Origin: Aquimarina intermedia
Lineage (GTDB): Bacteria > Bacteroidota > Bacteroidia > Flavobacteriales > Flavobacteriaceae
Assembly: GCF_008124785.1 (NCBI RefSeq)
Contig: NZ_VNHU01000003.1
Location: 62,001-126,000, forward strand
DNA: 64,000 nucleotides
Direction: 5' to 3'
The position numbers and the translations under genes were made by a program. The notes beneath the pieces were generated by a model, which worked only from the letters and a program-made list of their open reading frames with translations, was not told where the DNA came from and did no database searches. This document shows positions 43,755-52,564 of the stretch, piece by piece (positions within the stretch are counted from its first letter, which is position 1; every line of letters starts with the position of its first letter).

Positions 43755-44930
43755 ATGAAGAATATCACTACACTTTTTGAGAATACCAAAGTTGCTTTTG
43801 CACTAAAAAGTGATTCAGAACTTGAGCGAGCTTACTTTTTATTCAAGATGATCGCTAACGAACCTTTGGTGCGTATTGGAACAGCCATGACAAATTTTGC
43901 GTTGAAGGCACACTTGCCCGTAAAAAAGTTGATTAGAGCAACTGTTTTTGATCATTTTTGCGGAGGCGTTAATGAAGAAGATTGTGTGAACGTTATCGAT
44001 AGTATGTATGAAAAAGGAGTGGCATCGGTATTGGATTATTCTGTGGAGGGAAAAGAAGAAGAAAAGCATTTTGATGCTACCTTAGATAAGATTCTCAAAA
44101 TCATTGATTTTGCTGATGAGAAAGATGCCGTTCCCTTTGCTGTATTTAAACCTACTGGATTTGGAAGATTTTTGATTTGGCAAAAAAAGACAGAAGGTAC
44201 GGCATTAACCGAAAAGGAAGAGCAGGAGTGGGAGAGGATCGTTGCTCGATTTGAAAAAGTTTGTCAGAAGGCATACGATTGCGATATCGCACTGCTGATT
44301 GATGGAGAGGAAAGTTGGATGCAAGATGCTGCAGATGAGCTTGTAGGGGTGATGATGCGAAAATTTAATAAAGAAAAAGCTATTGTATATAACACCTTAC
44401 AATTATATCGCCATGATCGTTTTGAATACTTATTAAAGTTACATGAAGAGTCAAAAGCTTACGGATTTAAAATAGGGATGAAGATCGTGCGCGGGGCATA
44501 TATGGAAAAAGAAATTGAACGTGCCGAAGAAAAAGGATATTCATCGCCAATTTGCGAGAGTAAAGAAGCGACAGATACAAACTTCAACTTAGCGTTGCAA
44601 TACATATTGGAACACAATGAGGACATAGCGGTTTTCATAGGAACACACAATGAAAGAAGTAGTTACCTGGCTTTGAGTATTATGGAAAATTTGGGAATAG
44701 ATAAAAATGATCCAAAAGTGTGGTTAGGACAACTTTATGGGATGAGTGATCATATTAGCTTTAATTTGGCTAACGAAGGTTATAACGTGGCAAAGTACCT
44801 TCCATTTGGACCAGTGCGTGATGTAATGCCATATTTAATACGTAGAGCAGAAGAGAATACATCGGTTGCAGGTCAAACCAGTAGAGAACTAAACTTGCTG
44901 TCTCAAGAAAGGAAAAGAAGAAAATTGTAA
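43755..44930 (+). CDS. proline dehydrogenase
   Basis: The 391-residue FAD enzyme oxidises proline to pyrroline-5-carboxylate. It is the monofunctional (PRODH-only) form: a TIM barrel with the conserved GFKIGMKIVRGAYMEKE (about 235-251), a FIGTHNERSS stretch and the C-terminal LIRRAEENTSVAGQTSRELN. No P5C dehydrogenase domain or gene is adjacent. The pentapeptide gene follows after 12 bases. Confidence 0.93.
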   Translation: MKNITTLFENTKVAFALKSDSELERAYFLFKMIANEPLVRIGTAMTNFALKAHLPVKKLIRATVFDHFCGGVNEEDCVNVIDSMYEKGVASVLDYSVEGKEEEKHFDATLDKILKIIDFADEKDAVPFAVFKPTGFGRFLIWQKKTEGTALTEKEEQEWERIVARFEKVCQKAYDCDIALLIDGEESWMQDAADELVGVMMRKFNKEKAIVYNTLQLYRHDRFEYLLKLHEESKAYGFKIGMKIVRGAYMEKEIERAEEKGYSSPICESKEATDTNFNLALQYILEHNEDIAVFIGTHNERSSYLALSIMENLGIDKNDPKVWLGQLYGMSDHISFNLANEGYNVAKYLPFGPVRDVMPYLIRRAEENTSVAGQTSRELNLLSQERKRRKL

Positions 44931-44942
44931 AAAGAAGGTATT

Positions 44943-45506
44943 TTGATTATAGATCAATTATTTGAAAATAAAGATTATTCTGCTTCAAAATTAGAAAGCA
45001 AAGAATACGATTCCTGTGTCTTCAAGAATTGTAATTTTACTGAAGTCGATTTTGCCGGAGTTTCTTTTTTGAGCTGTGAATTTGTGACTTGTAATTTTAC
45101 TTCAGTTCAGCTAAAACAAACCTCGTTTCAAGAAGCTTCTTTTAACGAATGTAAGATGTTGGGATTTTCATTTGATAAATGCAATTCGTTTTTATTCTCA
45201 GCAACTTTTGAGTCCTGTCAGTTGGATTATTCTAATTTTTCAAATTATAGCATCAAAACTACAATTTTTAAGGACTGTAGCTTACTCGGGAGTGTTTTTA
45301 CAAATGCCAATATCTCTCAAGTAGTTTTTGATGCTTGTGATTTGAAAAATGCAATTTTTGAGAATACCGTTGCAAAAAAAACTGATTTTACAACAGCTCG
45401 CAATTATATTATTGACCCAGAAAATAATGTGTTGACTAAAGCAAAGTTTATAACAGATGGATTACCGGGATTACTTGTAAAGTATAACTTGGATCTTAAA
45501 AGATAA
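44943..45506 (+). CDS. pentapeptide-repeat protein
   Basis: The 187-residue protein is built of repeated A/C-x-[LF]-x-x units forming a right-handed quadrilateral beta-helix (CVFKNCNFTEVDFAGVSF and onward), with a central break near residues 85-100. The Cys/Phe-rich coils resemble Qnr/McbG-type gyrase-protecting proteins. The length is a little short for Qnr, so topoisomerase protection is only a possibility. It starts with TTG, 12 bases after the proline dehydrogenase stop. Confidence 0.8.
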   Translation: MIIDQLFENKDYSASKLESKEYDSCVFKNCNFTEVDFAGVSFLSCEFVTCNFTSVQLKQTSFQEASFNECKMLGFSFDKCNSFLFSATFESCQLDYSNFSNYSIKTTIFKDCSLLGSVFTNANISQVVFDACDLKNAIFENTVAKKTDFTTARNYIIDPENNVLTKAKFITDGLPGLLVKYNLDLKR

Positions 45507-45522
45507 AAACAAGTAAGCTAGT

Positions 45523-45891
45523 TTATTTAGATACGTTCTGTATCGTAGCAATGCTATCGCAATTTTTTACTTTTATTACGATTTCTTGTGCTTTTGTTTC
45601 TCCTTGTATGTTATAAATATTACAGGAATCAAGTTTTGTAGTACTTGACGAAAAATCCACATTTCCCTCGACCAAAATGGTCGAAATATCTGAAGTATCA
45701 AGGCGCATCACCTGCATTTGTTTTATAGCTTCTTGAGAAAAAACACGATCTTTGATTCTTATATTTTTGAGCACTCGGGCATTTGGACTATAATCACAAG
45801 AAGTACGTTTACCTCCCAAAAAAAAGGCTAACAAAATCAAACCAATAGTAAAACCCCCTAAATAATACCCAATCCGATGGACTAACTTCAT
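45523..45891 (-). CDS. membrane-anchored small protein (DUF4258-like)
   Basis: The 122-residue protein has one N-terminal membrane helix (about 8-27) and a periplasmic or cytoplasmic domain with CDYSPNARVLKNIRIKDRVF (about 32-51) and a late CNIYN/NCDS pair. The pattern resembles the DUF4258-type proteins often found beside alanine dehydrogenase in Flavobacteriia; the match is from memory of the pattern. It lies 99 bases downstream of ald on the same strand. Confidence 0.6.
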   Translation of the reverse strand: MKLVHRIGYYLGGFTIGLILLAFFLGGKRTSCDYSPNARVLKNIRIKDRVFSQEAIKQMQVMRLDTSDISTILVEGNVDFSSSTTKLDSCNIYNIQGETKAQEIVIKVKNCDSIATIQNVSK

Positions 45892-45990
45892 TTTTCAAAA
45901 TAAATAATTGAGGTCAAAAGTAGGGAAAGTTTTTAAGGTGCTAAAGAATTAACAAGACGATCTTTTATTGAAATTTAGTATTGGATCTAA

Positions 45991-47190
45991 TTACAATATT
46001 AGTAAATTAATGTCTCTGTAAGAGAGATCAAACCATTCGGCAACGGGTTTGCTGGTTAAAATTCCATGATAAAAATATAGTCCATTTTTGAGTCCCCTGT
46101 CAAATCTTACTGCGTTTTCGATGCCTCCTGCATCACCGATTTGTAGTAAATACGGGGTGAATATGTTACTAATGGAGAGCGAAGATGTTTTAGCAAACCG
46201 CGAAGGAATGTTTGGTACACAATAGTGGGTTACACCATGTTTTTCAAAGGTTGGATGATCATGAGAAGTAACCTCGCTGGTTTCAAAACACCCGCCCATG
46301 TCTATACTCACATCAATCACAACTGCGCCGGTTTTCATGCGTTCTACCATTTCTTCGGTAACAATTATTGGAGAGCGGTTTTTACCTCGCACGGCACCAA
46401 TTACGACATCACAACGACGTAAAGCTTTCATTAAATTTTTTGGTTGAATAGTCGAGGTGTATAAAGGACGGCCTATATGTGTTTGCAGACACCGTAATTT
46501 TGTAATGGAGTTATCAAAAACCTTAACATTGGCTCCAAGACCAATAGCAGAACGCGCTGCAAATTCTCCAACGGTACCTGCTCCAATGATCACAACCTCT
46601 ACAGGAGGAACACCACTAATATTGCCCATCATGAGTCCACTTCCCTTTATGGCACTACTCATTAATTCTGACGCGATGAGTACGGCAGATGTTCCTGCAA
46701 TTTCGCTAAGCGCTCTCACGGCCGGATATGCTCCGTCAGCATCTCTAATAAACTCAAATCCTATTGCGGTTATTCTCTTTTTTGCCAGTTCTTGAAAATA
46801 TTCTTTGCACTGTGTTTTAAGTTGTAAGGCCGATATAAGTACGGTTTGAGGATTAAAATGTTTAAGTTCTTCAGAGGATGGTGGTTCTACCTTCAATACG
46901 ATAGGGCATCCAAAAACTTTACTTTTATCATTAGTTATTTCGGCACCGGCTTCACTGTATTCCTTATCTGTAAAGCTGGCACTTAATCCTGCGTTTGCTT
47001 CGATAAGTACACGATGACCATGTGCTGTTAATGCGGCGACTGCATCTGGAGTAAGACAGACTCTTTTCTCTTGATAGTGTGTTTCCTTGGGAATTCCGAT
47101 AAATAATTTACCTTGTTTTCGCTCTACCTCGATCATTTCTTCCTGTGGAATCAACTGTTCTCGAGTGAAAGGGGATGTGGGTCTGCTCAT
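45991..47190 (-). CDS. ald: alanine dehydrogenase
   Basis: The 399-residue NAD-dependent enzyme interconverts alanine and pyruvate. It has the N-terminal AlaDh/PNT domain (FIGIPKETHYQEKRVCLTPD, about 31-50) and the NAD fold GAGTVGEFAARSAIGLGANV. An extra leader of about 28 residues is typical of the Bacteroidota version. NADP transhydrogenase alpha subunits share the fold, but no beta subunit gene is near, so alanine dehydrogenase is preferred. Confidence 0.9.
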   Translation of the reverse strand: MSRPTSPFTREQLIPQEEMIEVERKQGKLFIGIPKETHYQEKRVCLTPDAVAALTAHGHRVLIEANAGLSASFTDKEYSEAGAEITNDKSKVFGCPIVLKVEPPSSEELKHFNPQTVLISALQLKTQCKEYFQELAKKRITAIGFEFIRDADGAYPAVRALSEIAGTSAVLIASELMSSAIKGSGLMMGNISGVPPVEVVIIGAGTVGEFAARSAIGLGANVKVFDNSITKLRCLQTHIGRPLYTSTIQPKNLMKALRRCDVVIGAVRGKNRSPIIVTEEMVERMKTGAVVIDVSIDMGGCFETSEVTSHDHPTFEKHGVTHYCVPNIPSRFAKTSSLSISNIFTPYLLQIGDAGGIENAVRFDRGLKNGLYFYHGILTSKPVAEWFDLSYRDINLLIL

Positions 47191-47297
47191 TTGTGTGATG
47201 TTGTATGCTTCAAATTAAGAATAAAAAAGGAAATAAAGCAAATATCATTGCAGAGATTATTGGTAGATAGGCAGTAAAACTTTTTTACAAAATTTAT

Positions 47298-47816
47298 TTA
47301 TCTGAATTTATTCCACCAGCGCTTCCGGTCACGAGGCAATAAGGAATCCATTTCACTAATGTCAATATTATGGATTTTGTCGAAGACTTTAACTCGAATA
47401 GCATATAGCAATGCTAATATTATAATGATAAAGGGAGCAATATAAAATATTTCAACCTCATCAACATTTGATATATCGTCCCTAATTACAGAAATAAGTT
47501 GTAAAATGTACATGCTAAGGGGAATGAGGATTACAAGATACCACCAGTGTCTGCATGTAAAAAACCAGATAAGTAAAAGGATTATGGGTATAAACTTACC
47601 CATAATCATCCAGCCAAAAACGCCTACATTTTGATAGTATGGACTTTTGTAAGTAAATAAAAACGTTTCCCATACATCTCCATCCGGCAAACTTTGGTAC
47701 AGATAGAAAATGTATGGAGTAAACGAGATGAGAATGACCGCGATACTACCCGTTAGTAGGTATCTTGATTTTTGATTTCTCAACTGATTGGATGGTTCTT
47801 TGCTGGTTGGAATCAT
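47298..47816 (-). CDS. integral membrane protein, unknown function
   Basis: From the ATG at 47816 the product has 172 residues with four membrane segments (about 21-40, 67-84, 90-108 and 124-146) and a basic C-terminal tail ending RDRKRWWNKFR. No family was recognised. A longer start 11 codons upstream is possible. The ATG lies inside the short signal-peptide frame at 47746-47916, so the two genes overlap out of frame by about 71 bases. It ends about 108 bases before ald. Confidence 0.65.
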   Translation of the reverse strand: MIPTSKEPSNQLRNQKSRYLLTGSIAVILISFTPYIFYLYQSLPDGDVWETFLFTYKSPYYQNVGVFGWMIMGKFIPIILLLIWFFTCRHWWYLVILIPLSMYILQLISVIRDDISNVDEVEIFYIAPFIIIILALLYAIRVKVFDKIHNIDISEMDSLLPRDRKRWWNKFR

Positions 47817-47916
47817 TTTGTGTGGGGTTGGGATTGTCAATACGATCACCTATAGTATAAAATGTATAGGCGCTAGCAGCAAAAAATAAACTAAAAATAA
47901 TTGTTGTAATCTTCAT
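47746..47916 (-). CDS. 56-residue secreted small protein (missed small gene)
   Basis: This short frame starts with a good ATG after AAACCTAAGAG and encodes a signal-peptide-like start (MKITTIIFSLFFAASAYTFY) and a polar Asn/Gln/Ser-rich tail. A promoter match lies just upstream. It overlaps the downstream membrane-protein gene by 71 bases in another frame. The function is unknown. The alternative is that only the longer gene is real and this is its leader. Confidence 0.45.
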   Translation of the reverse strand: MKITTIIFSLFFAASAYTFYTIGDRIDNPNPTQNDSNQQRTIQSVEKSKIKIPTNG

Positions 47917-47941
47917 CTCTTAGGTTTTAAAAATTATTACA

Positions 47942-47968
47942 CAAACGTATAAGAAATGATATTATCAA
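47942..47968 (-). promoter_or_regulatory. promoter for the 56-residue/membrane protein pair
   Basis: On the minus strand TTG and TACGTTTG are separated by 16 bases. The -7 lies about 25 bases before the ATG at 47916. Confidence 0.45.
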
Positions 47969-48176
47969 GCTTTGAGAATTTTTAAGTATCTTTGCGCCCG
48001 TTTTAAAAGTATATTTTTCTACTAAAAAACGTTAATTTTAACAGGAAGTTCTGTTAAAACAATGTTTTATTTCGTTAAAATACAAGTAAAAAGGGTTTTT
48101 AAAGATATAAGTTTTATCACGTAGGAAAAAACATATATTAGTTAAATTTTGATATCACTATATTTTTAACTTTATC

Positions 48177-48581
48177 TTAACTAATTTTTAATACTCTAAG
48201 TCCGTTTTTTTGTATTTCTACCCTCAAATTGTGGTAATTATTTGGTAAAAACTCTTGCATTTTTTCCGGCCACTCGATAAAAACAAAAGCATCCTCATAT
48301 AGGTAGTCATCTAAGCCAGAATCTAAAATTTCATTTGTATTCTCAAGACGATATAAATCAAAATGATAAATTTTGCCCTGCGTTCCCTGATATTCATTTA
48401 CGAGAGAATAGGTTGGGCTAGAGATGGTATCTTTGACACCAAGTTGTTTACATAATTCCTTAATTAATGTTGTTTTACCCGCGCCCATAGGCGCATCGAA
48501 CAAGAAAATTTTTGAAGAAGCATTGTTCAAAATTTGATGTGCTACTTCGTCAATAGTGTCTAAGGTATATTCAAAGGTCAT
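48177..48581 (-). CDS. tsaE: tRNA t6A37 threonylcarbamoylation ATPase TsaE
   Basis: The 134-residue P-loop protein has Walker A FDAPMGAGKTTLIKEL (about 27-42) and the YSLVNEY and FDLYRLEN motifs characteristic of TsaE/YjeE. It acts with TsaB/TsaD in making the t6A modification of ANN-decoding tRNAs. It follows porX after 23 bases on the same strand. Confidence 0.94.
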   Translation of the reverse strand: MTFEYTLDTIDEVAHQILNNASSKIFLFDAPMGAGKTTLIKELCKQLGVKDTISSPTYSLVNEYQGTQGKIYHFDLYRLENTNEILDSGLDDYLYEDAFVFIEWPEKMQEFLPNNYHNLRVEIQKNGLRVLKIS

Positions 48582-48604
48582 AAACGATCACATTAACTAG
48601 TTAC

Positions 48605-50155
48605 TTATCTCGGCTTAAGAACTACAAAAGGAATAATCATTTCTTCCAGTGAAACTCCCCCATGTTGATAGGTGTTCCTGTAGTAACCTACATAGTGATT
48701 ATAGTTGTTTGGATATGCGAAAAAATAATCTCCTTTTGCAAAAATAAATGAGCTACTCATATTAATTGCAGGTAAATGTATTTTTTTTGGGTCCGTAGCT
48801 GCTAGCACTTCTTTATCTTCATAGGTTAGGCTTTTTCCTGTTTTGTATCGTAGGTTTAAGCTAGTATTTTTATCTCCGATCACTTTGGAGGGGTTCTTTA
48901 CATTAATTGTTCCGTGATCAGTGGTTATCAATAATTTAAATCCAAGTTGCTGAGCTTGTTGAATCATTTCCAAAAGCGGAGAGTTTTTGAACCAGCTTTG
49001 AGTTAGGGACCTATATGATTTATCGTTAGAAGCTAGTTCTTTGATCACCTCAAGTTCGGTTTTACTGTGCGAGAGCATATCCACAAAGTTGTAAACAACT
49101 ACAGTAAGATCGTTGTCCTTTAATCCTTTAAAATTTTCGGCTAGCGTCCTTCCAGATTTCTCGTTTGTAATTTTATAATACTCGTGTTTGATAGTGAGGC
49201 CTAATCTTTTTAGTTGACGTTCTAAAAATTCATTCTCATTCATATTTTTCCCTCCCTCATCCGTATCATTGAGCCATAAGTCAGGGTGTAGCTTTTCCAT
49301 ATCTGATGGCATAAGTCCTGAGAATATAGCGTTTCGAGCATATTGAGTGGCTGTAGGTAATATGCTATAGTAAGAGCTTTCTTGCTCTTTTTTATAATAG
49401 TTGTTTACTATAGGCTCAAAGGATTTCCATTGATCAAACCGTAAATTATCAATTACTATCAATAAAGTAGGTTGCTCCTTGCTAAGCTCAGGGACTACTT
49501 TTTCTTTGAAAAGCGTATGAGACATTATAGGAGCTTGGTTACTACCATCAAACCATTCTGGATAATTTTTATCTACAAATTTGCAGAATTGAGAATTGGC
49601 TTCCGTCTTTTGAGACTCTAAGATTTCAAACATGCCGGTGTCCTCAATGTTTTCTAGTTGCAACTCCCAATAGAGTAGTCGTTGATATAATTCTGCCCAT
49701 CCTTCATAGCTATTGACCATAGCCATATCCATTGCAATTTTTCTAAATTCCTGTTGGTAATTGGAAGTGGTTTTTTCTGAAATTAGCCGGGAATGGTCCA
49801 AGTTCTTTTTGAGACTTAACAGAATTTGATTAGGGTTAACAGGCTTAATAAGATAATCTGCAATTTTGCTTCCGATCGCCTCTTCCATAATGTATTCTTC
49901 CTCACTTTTGGTAATCATTACCACAGGCAAGCTATCGTTTTTTTCTTTAATCTCGGCGAGGGTTTCTATACCTGAAAGACCAGGCATGTTCTCGTCCAAA
50001 AAGACAATGTCAAACTGACTGTCATCTAAGATTTCGAGTGCTTCGGTTCCACTTTGACATTTGGTAACTTCATAGTTCTTTTTCTCCAAAAAAAGGATAT
50101 GTGGTTTTAACAAGTCAATTTCATCATCTACCCAAAGTATTTTAATTGTATTCAT
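48605..50155 (-). CDS. porX: PorX-type response regulator with PglZ domain
   Basis: The 516-residue protein has an N-terminal receiver domain (phospho-acceptor Asp54 in VFLDENMPG, acidic pair near 10-11) and a helical linker. A C-terminal PglZ/alkaline-phosphatase-superfamily domain (about 205-516) holds LLIVIDNLRFDQW, LLITTDHGTINVKN and the final YQHGGVSLEEMIIPF. PorX regulates the type IX secretion system and gliding in this phylum and hydrolyses oligonucleotide-type phosphoesters. The PorY kinase is not in the window. Confidence 0.93.
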   Translation of the reverse strand: MNTIKILWVDDEIDLLKPHILFLEKKNYEVTKCQSGTEALEILDDSQFDIVFLDENMPGLSGIETLAEIKEKNDSLPVVMITKSEEEYIMEEAIGSKIADYLIKPVNPNQILLSLKKNLDHSRLISEKTTSNYQQEFRKIAMDMAMVNSYEGWAELYQRLLYWELQLENIEDTGMFEILESQKTEANSQFCKFVDKNYPEWFDGSNQAPIMSHTLFKEKVVPELSKEQPTLLIVIDNLRFDQWKSFEPIVNNYYKKEQESSYYSILPTATQYARNAIFSGLMPSDMEKLHPDLWLNDTDEGGKNMNENEFLERQLKRLGLTIKHEYYKITNEKSGRTLAENFKGLKDNDLTVVVYNFVDMLSHSKTELEVIKELASNDKSYRSLTQSWFKNSPLLEMIQQAQQLGFKLLITTDHGTINVKNPSKVIGDKNTSLNLRYKTGKSLTYEDKEVLAATDPKKIHLPAINMSSSFIFAKGDYFFAYPNNYNHYVGYYRNTYQHGGVSLEEMIIPFVVLKPR

Positions 50156-50251
50156 TGTGTGTCTTTTTTTTATTTAAATAGCTCTCATTCTTCTTTTCTC
50201 AATCCTAAAATACAAACCTCATGTATAGCTCGTTACTTTGAAGCTAATCAG

Positions 50252-50259
50252 TATATTTG
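50252..50259 (+). promoter_or_regulatory. -7 element for the HD hydrolase gene
   Basis: TATATTTG lies 22 bases before the TTG at 50282. Its position downstream of the GTG at 50159 argues against that longer start. Confidence 0.4.
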
Positions 50260-50281
50260 TCATCCACAAAAGATATGGAAT

Positions 50282-51511
50282 TTGAAGAAGAGAAATAAGC
50301 TTAAAATATTAAACGATCCAATTTACGGATTTATTACGCTCCCAAATGAACTAATTTTTGATTTAATAGAGCATAAGTTTTTTCAAAGATTACGAAGGAT
50401 TTCACAAATGGGACTATCCTATCTTGTGTATCCCGGGGCACATCATACAAGATTGCATCATGCCCTAGGGTGCATGTTTCTAATGCAAAAAGCAGTGCGA
50501 GTACTTCGTTTTAAAGGAGTTGCTATTTCTGACGAAGAGGAACAAGCATTGTATATCGCAATTTTATTACATGATATTGGACATGGTCCATTCTCTCATG
50601 CAATGGAGCATAGCATCGTAAATGGTATCAGTCATGAGGCTATTTCTCTTAAATTCATGGAAGAAATTAATTCAGAATTTAACGGGAGTTTAACGTTGGC
50701 AATCCGAATTTTTAAGGGAGAATATCATCGTAACTTTTTGCATCAGTTAATCTCGGGTCAATTAGATATGGATCGCCTGGATTATTTAAAGCGAGATAGT
50801 TTTTATACAGGTGTTTCGGAAGGGAATATTAATAGTGAACGCATAATCACCATGTTGACGGTTGTCGAGGATGAACTCGTGGTTGAGGAAAAAGGTATTT
50901 ATTCTGTTGAAAAATTTCTACTTTCTCGAAGATTAATGTACTGGCAGGTATATTTGCATAAAACCAGTCTGGTAGCAGAAAATTTATTAATCAGGGTACT
51001 TAAGCGGGCCAACGAGTTAGTTGAAGAAGGTTGTACGTTGCCGGCTAGTAATGCACTAACTTTTTTCCTGCAACACACAATAAAAGAAGAAAATTTTACG
51101 AGTGAGGTGTTGAGCTTATTTGCAAAGTTAGACGATTATGATATCGTAGCAGCAATGAAAGCATGGACCACTTGCGATGATTTTGTGTTGTCAAAGTTAT
51201 CGACTATGTTGCTAAATCGCGATCTATTAAAAATAAAAATTAAGAAAAAACCGTTTAAATTAGAGAAAATTGAAAAATTAACCACCAATATTGAACAAAA
51301 GTTTGGGATATCTGAAAAAGAAGCACAATATTTTGTCTTTACCGGAAAAATTTCTAATCAAGCGTATAATCAAAATAAACAGAATATTAATATTTTGTTA
51401 AAAACAGGTAAGATAGTTGATATAGTGAAGGCTACGGATCAATTTAATCTAAAGGCACTATCAAAACCGGTGGACAAATATTTTATATGTTACCCAAAAG
51501 GTCAGAATTAA
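50282..51511 (+). CDS. HD-domain phosphohydrolase
   Basis: The product has about 409 residues from the TTG at 50282. The longer frame from GTG at 50159 adds 41 unlikely residues that include the promoter, so it is rejected. The HD domain starts early: H-x-x-x-H in GAHHTRLHHALG, the HD pair in HDIGHGPFSHAMEH, and SGQLDMDRLDYLKRDS. Relatives include dNTPases and YdhJ/Yfb-type proteins. Its target is unknown. It lies just upstream of lpxD and divergent from porX. Confidence 0.82.
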   Translation: MKKRNKLKILNDPIYGFITLPNELIFDLIEHKFFQRLRRISQMGLSYLVYPGAHHTRLHHALGCMFLMQKAVRVLRFKGVAISDEEEQALYIAILLHDIGHGPFSHAMEHSIVNGISHEAISLKFMEEINSEFNGSLTLAIRIFKGEYHRNFLHQLISGQLDMDRLDYLKRDSFYTGVSEGNINSERIITMLTVVEDELVVEEKGIYSVEKFLLSRRLMYWQVYLHKTSLVAENLLIRVLKRANELVEEGCTLPASNALTFFLQHTIKEENFTSEVLSLFAKLDDYDIVAAMKAWTTCDDFVLSKLSTMLLNRDLLKIKIKKKPFKLEKIEKLTTNIEQKFGISEKEAQYFVFTGKISNQAYNQNKQNINILLKTGKIVDIVKATDQFNLKALSKPVDKYFICYPKGQN

Positions 51512-51535
51512 CACATTTTTTATACTTTTGCTAGA

Positions 51536-52564
51536 ATGATTTTTACAGCAACACAAATTGCAGGAATTCTAAACGGTGAAATCGAAGGCGATGAAACTGT
51601 AGAGGTATCCAAACTTGCCAAAATTGAAGAAGGTACGAAGGGGTCGTTGACTTTTTTGTCCAATCCAAAATATACTCAATATATTTATTCTACAGATGCA
51701 TCCATAACAATTGTAGATAAAAATTTTGAAGCAGAGTCTGAGATTTCTACAACTCTTATACGGGTAGAGGACGCTTATAAGGCTTTCTCGCAACTTTTGG
51801 AGTATTATAATATGGTAAAGATGAATAAGGTTGGTGTAGAACAACCGGTCTTTATTTCTGGAACTGCCAAGTATGGAGAGAATATTTATTTAGGTGCTTT
51901 TGCATATTTGGGAGAGAATGTTGTTATTGGTAAAAATGCTAAGATCTATCCAAATGTATACATTGGAGATAATGTTACTTTGGGAGATAATGTCGTTGTT
52001 TTTGCAGGAGCCAAAATATATTCAGAGACAAAAATAGGAACGAACTGTGTAATTCATAGTGGAGTTATTATTGGTGCTGATGGCTTTGGTTTTGTGCCCA
52101 ATGAGAAGGGGGAGTATAGTAAAGTCCCTCAAACAGGAAATGTTATCATAGAAGATAACGTAGATGTTGGAGCAGGAACTTCGATTGATAGAGCAACATT
52201 AGGATCTACTATTATACGTAGAGGGGTTAAAATGGATAATCAAATTCAAATAGCGCATAATGTTGAAATTGGAGAGCATACCGCAATAGCTGCTCAAACC
52301 GGAATTGCTGGATCCACCAAAATTGGCAAATTTTGTCTTATTGGCGGACAAGTGGGAATTGCTGGTCATCTTACTATTGGAGATAATGTTAGAATACAAG
52401 CGCAATCAGGAATTGGTAGAAATATAAAAGAAGGTGAAGTAATACAAGGTTCACCGGCGTTGGCATATGGGGATTTTAATAAATCCTATGTACATTTTAA
52501 AAATTTGCCAAAGATTGTTGATAGAATTTACGAACTAGAGAAAAAGACAGATAGCAATGAGTAA
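51536..52564 (+). CDS. lpxD: UDP-3-O-acylglucosamine N-acyltransferase
   Basis: This enzyme adds the N-linked hydroxyacyl chain in lipid A synthesis. The 342-residue protein has an N-terminal UDP-binding domain (about 1-95) and a left-handed beta-helix of hexapeptide repeats (about 100-310), including VDVGAGTSIDRATLGS and DNQIQIAHNVEIG with the catalytic histidine. It overlaps lpxC-fabZ by 8 bases. A second LpxD-like gene lies 3 kb downstream. Confidence 0.95.
   Translation: MIFTATQIAGILNGEIEGDETVEVSKLAKIEEGTKGSLTFLSNPKYTQYIYSTDASITIVDKNFEAESEISTTLIRVEDAYKAFSQLLEYYNMVKMNKVGVEQPVFISGTAKYGENIYLGAFAYLGENVVIGKNAKIYPNVYIGDNVTLGDNVVVFAGAKIYSETKIGTNCVIHSGVIIGADGFGFVPNEKGEYSKVPQTGNVIIEDNVDVGAGTSIDRATLGSTIIRRGVKMDNQIQIAHNVEIGEHTAIAAQTGIAGSTKIGKFCLIGGQVGIAGHLTIGDNVRIQAQSGIGRNIKEGEVIQGSPALAYGDFNKSYVHFKNLPKIVDRIYELEKKTDSNE

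Noticed and set aside
50159..50281. Longer GTG start for the HD hydrolase
   Set aside because: The extra 41 residues are unlike the family, and a -7 element lies inside them.
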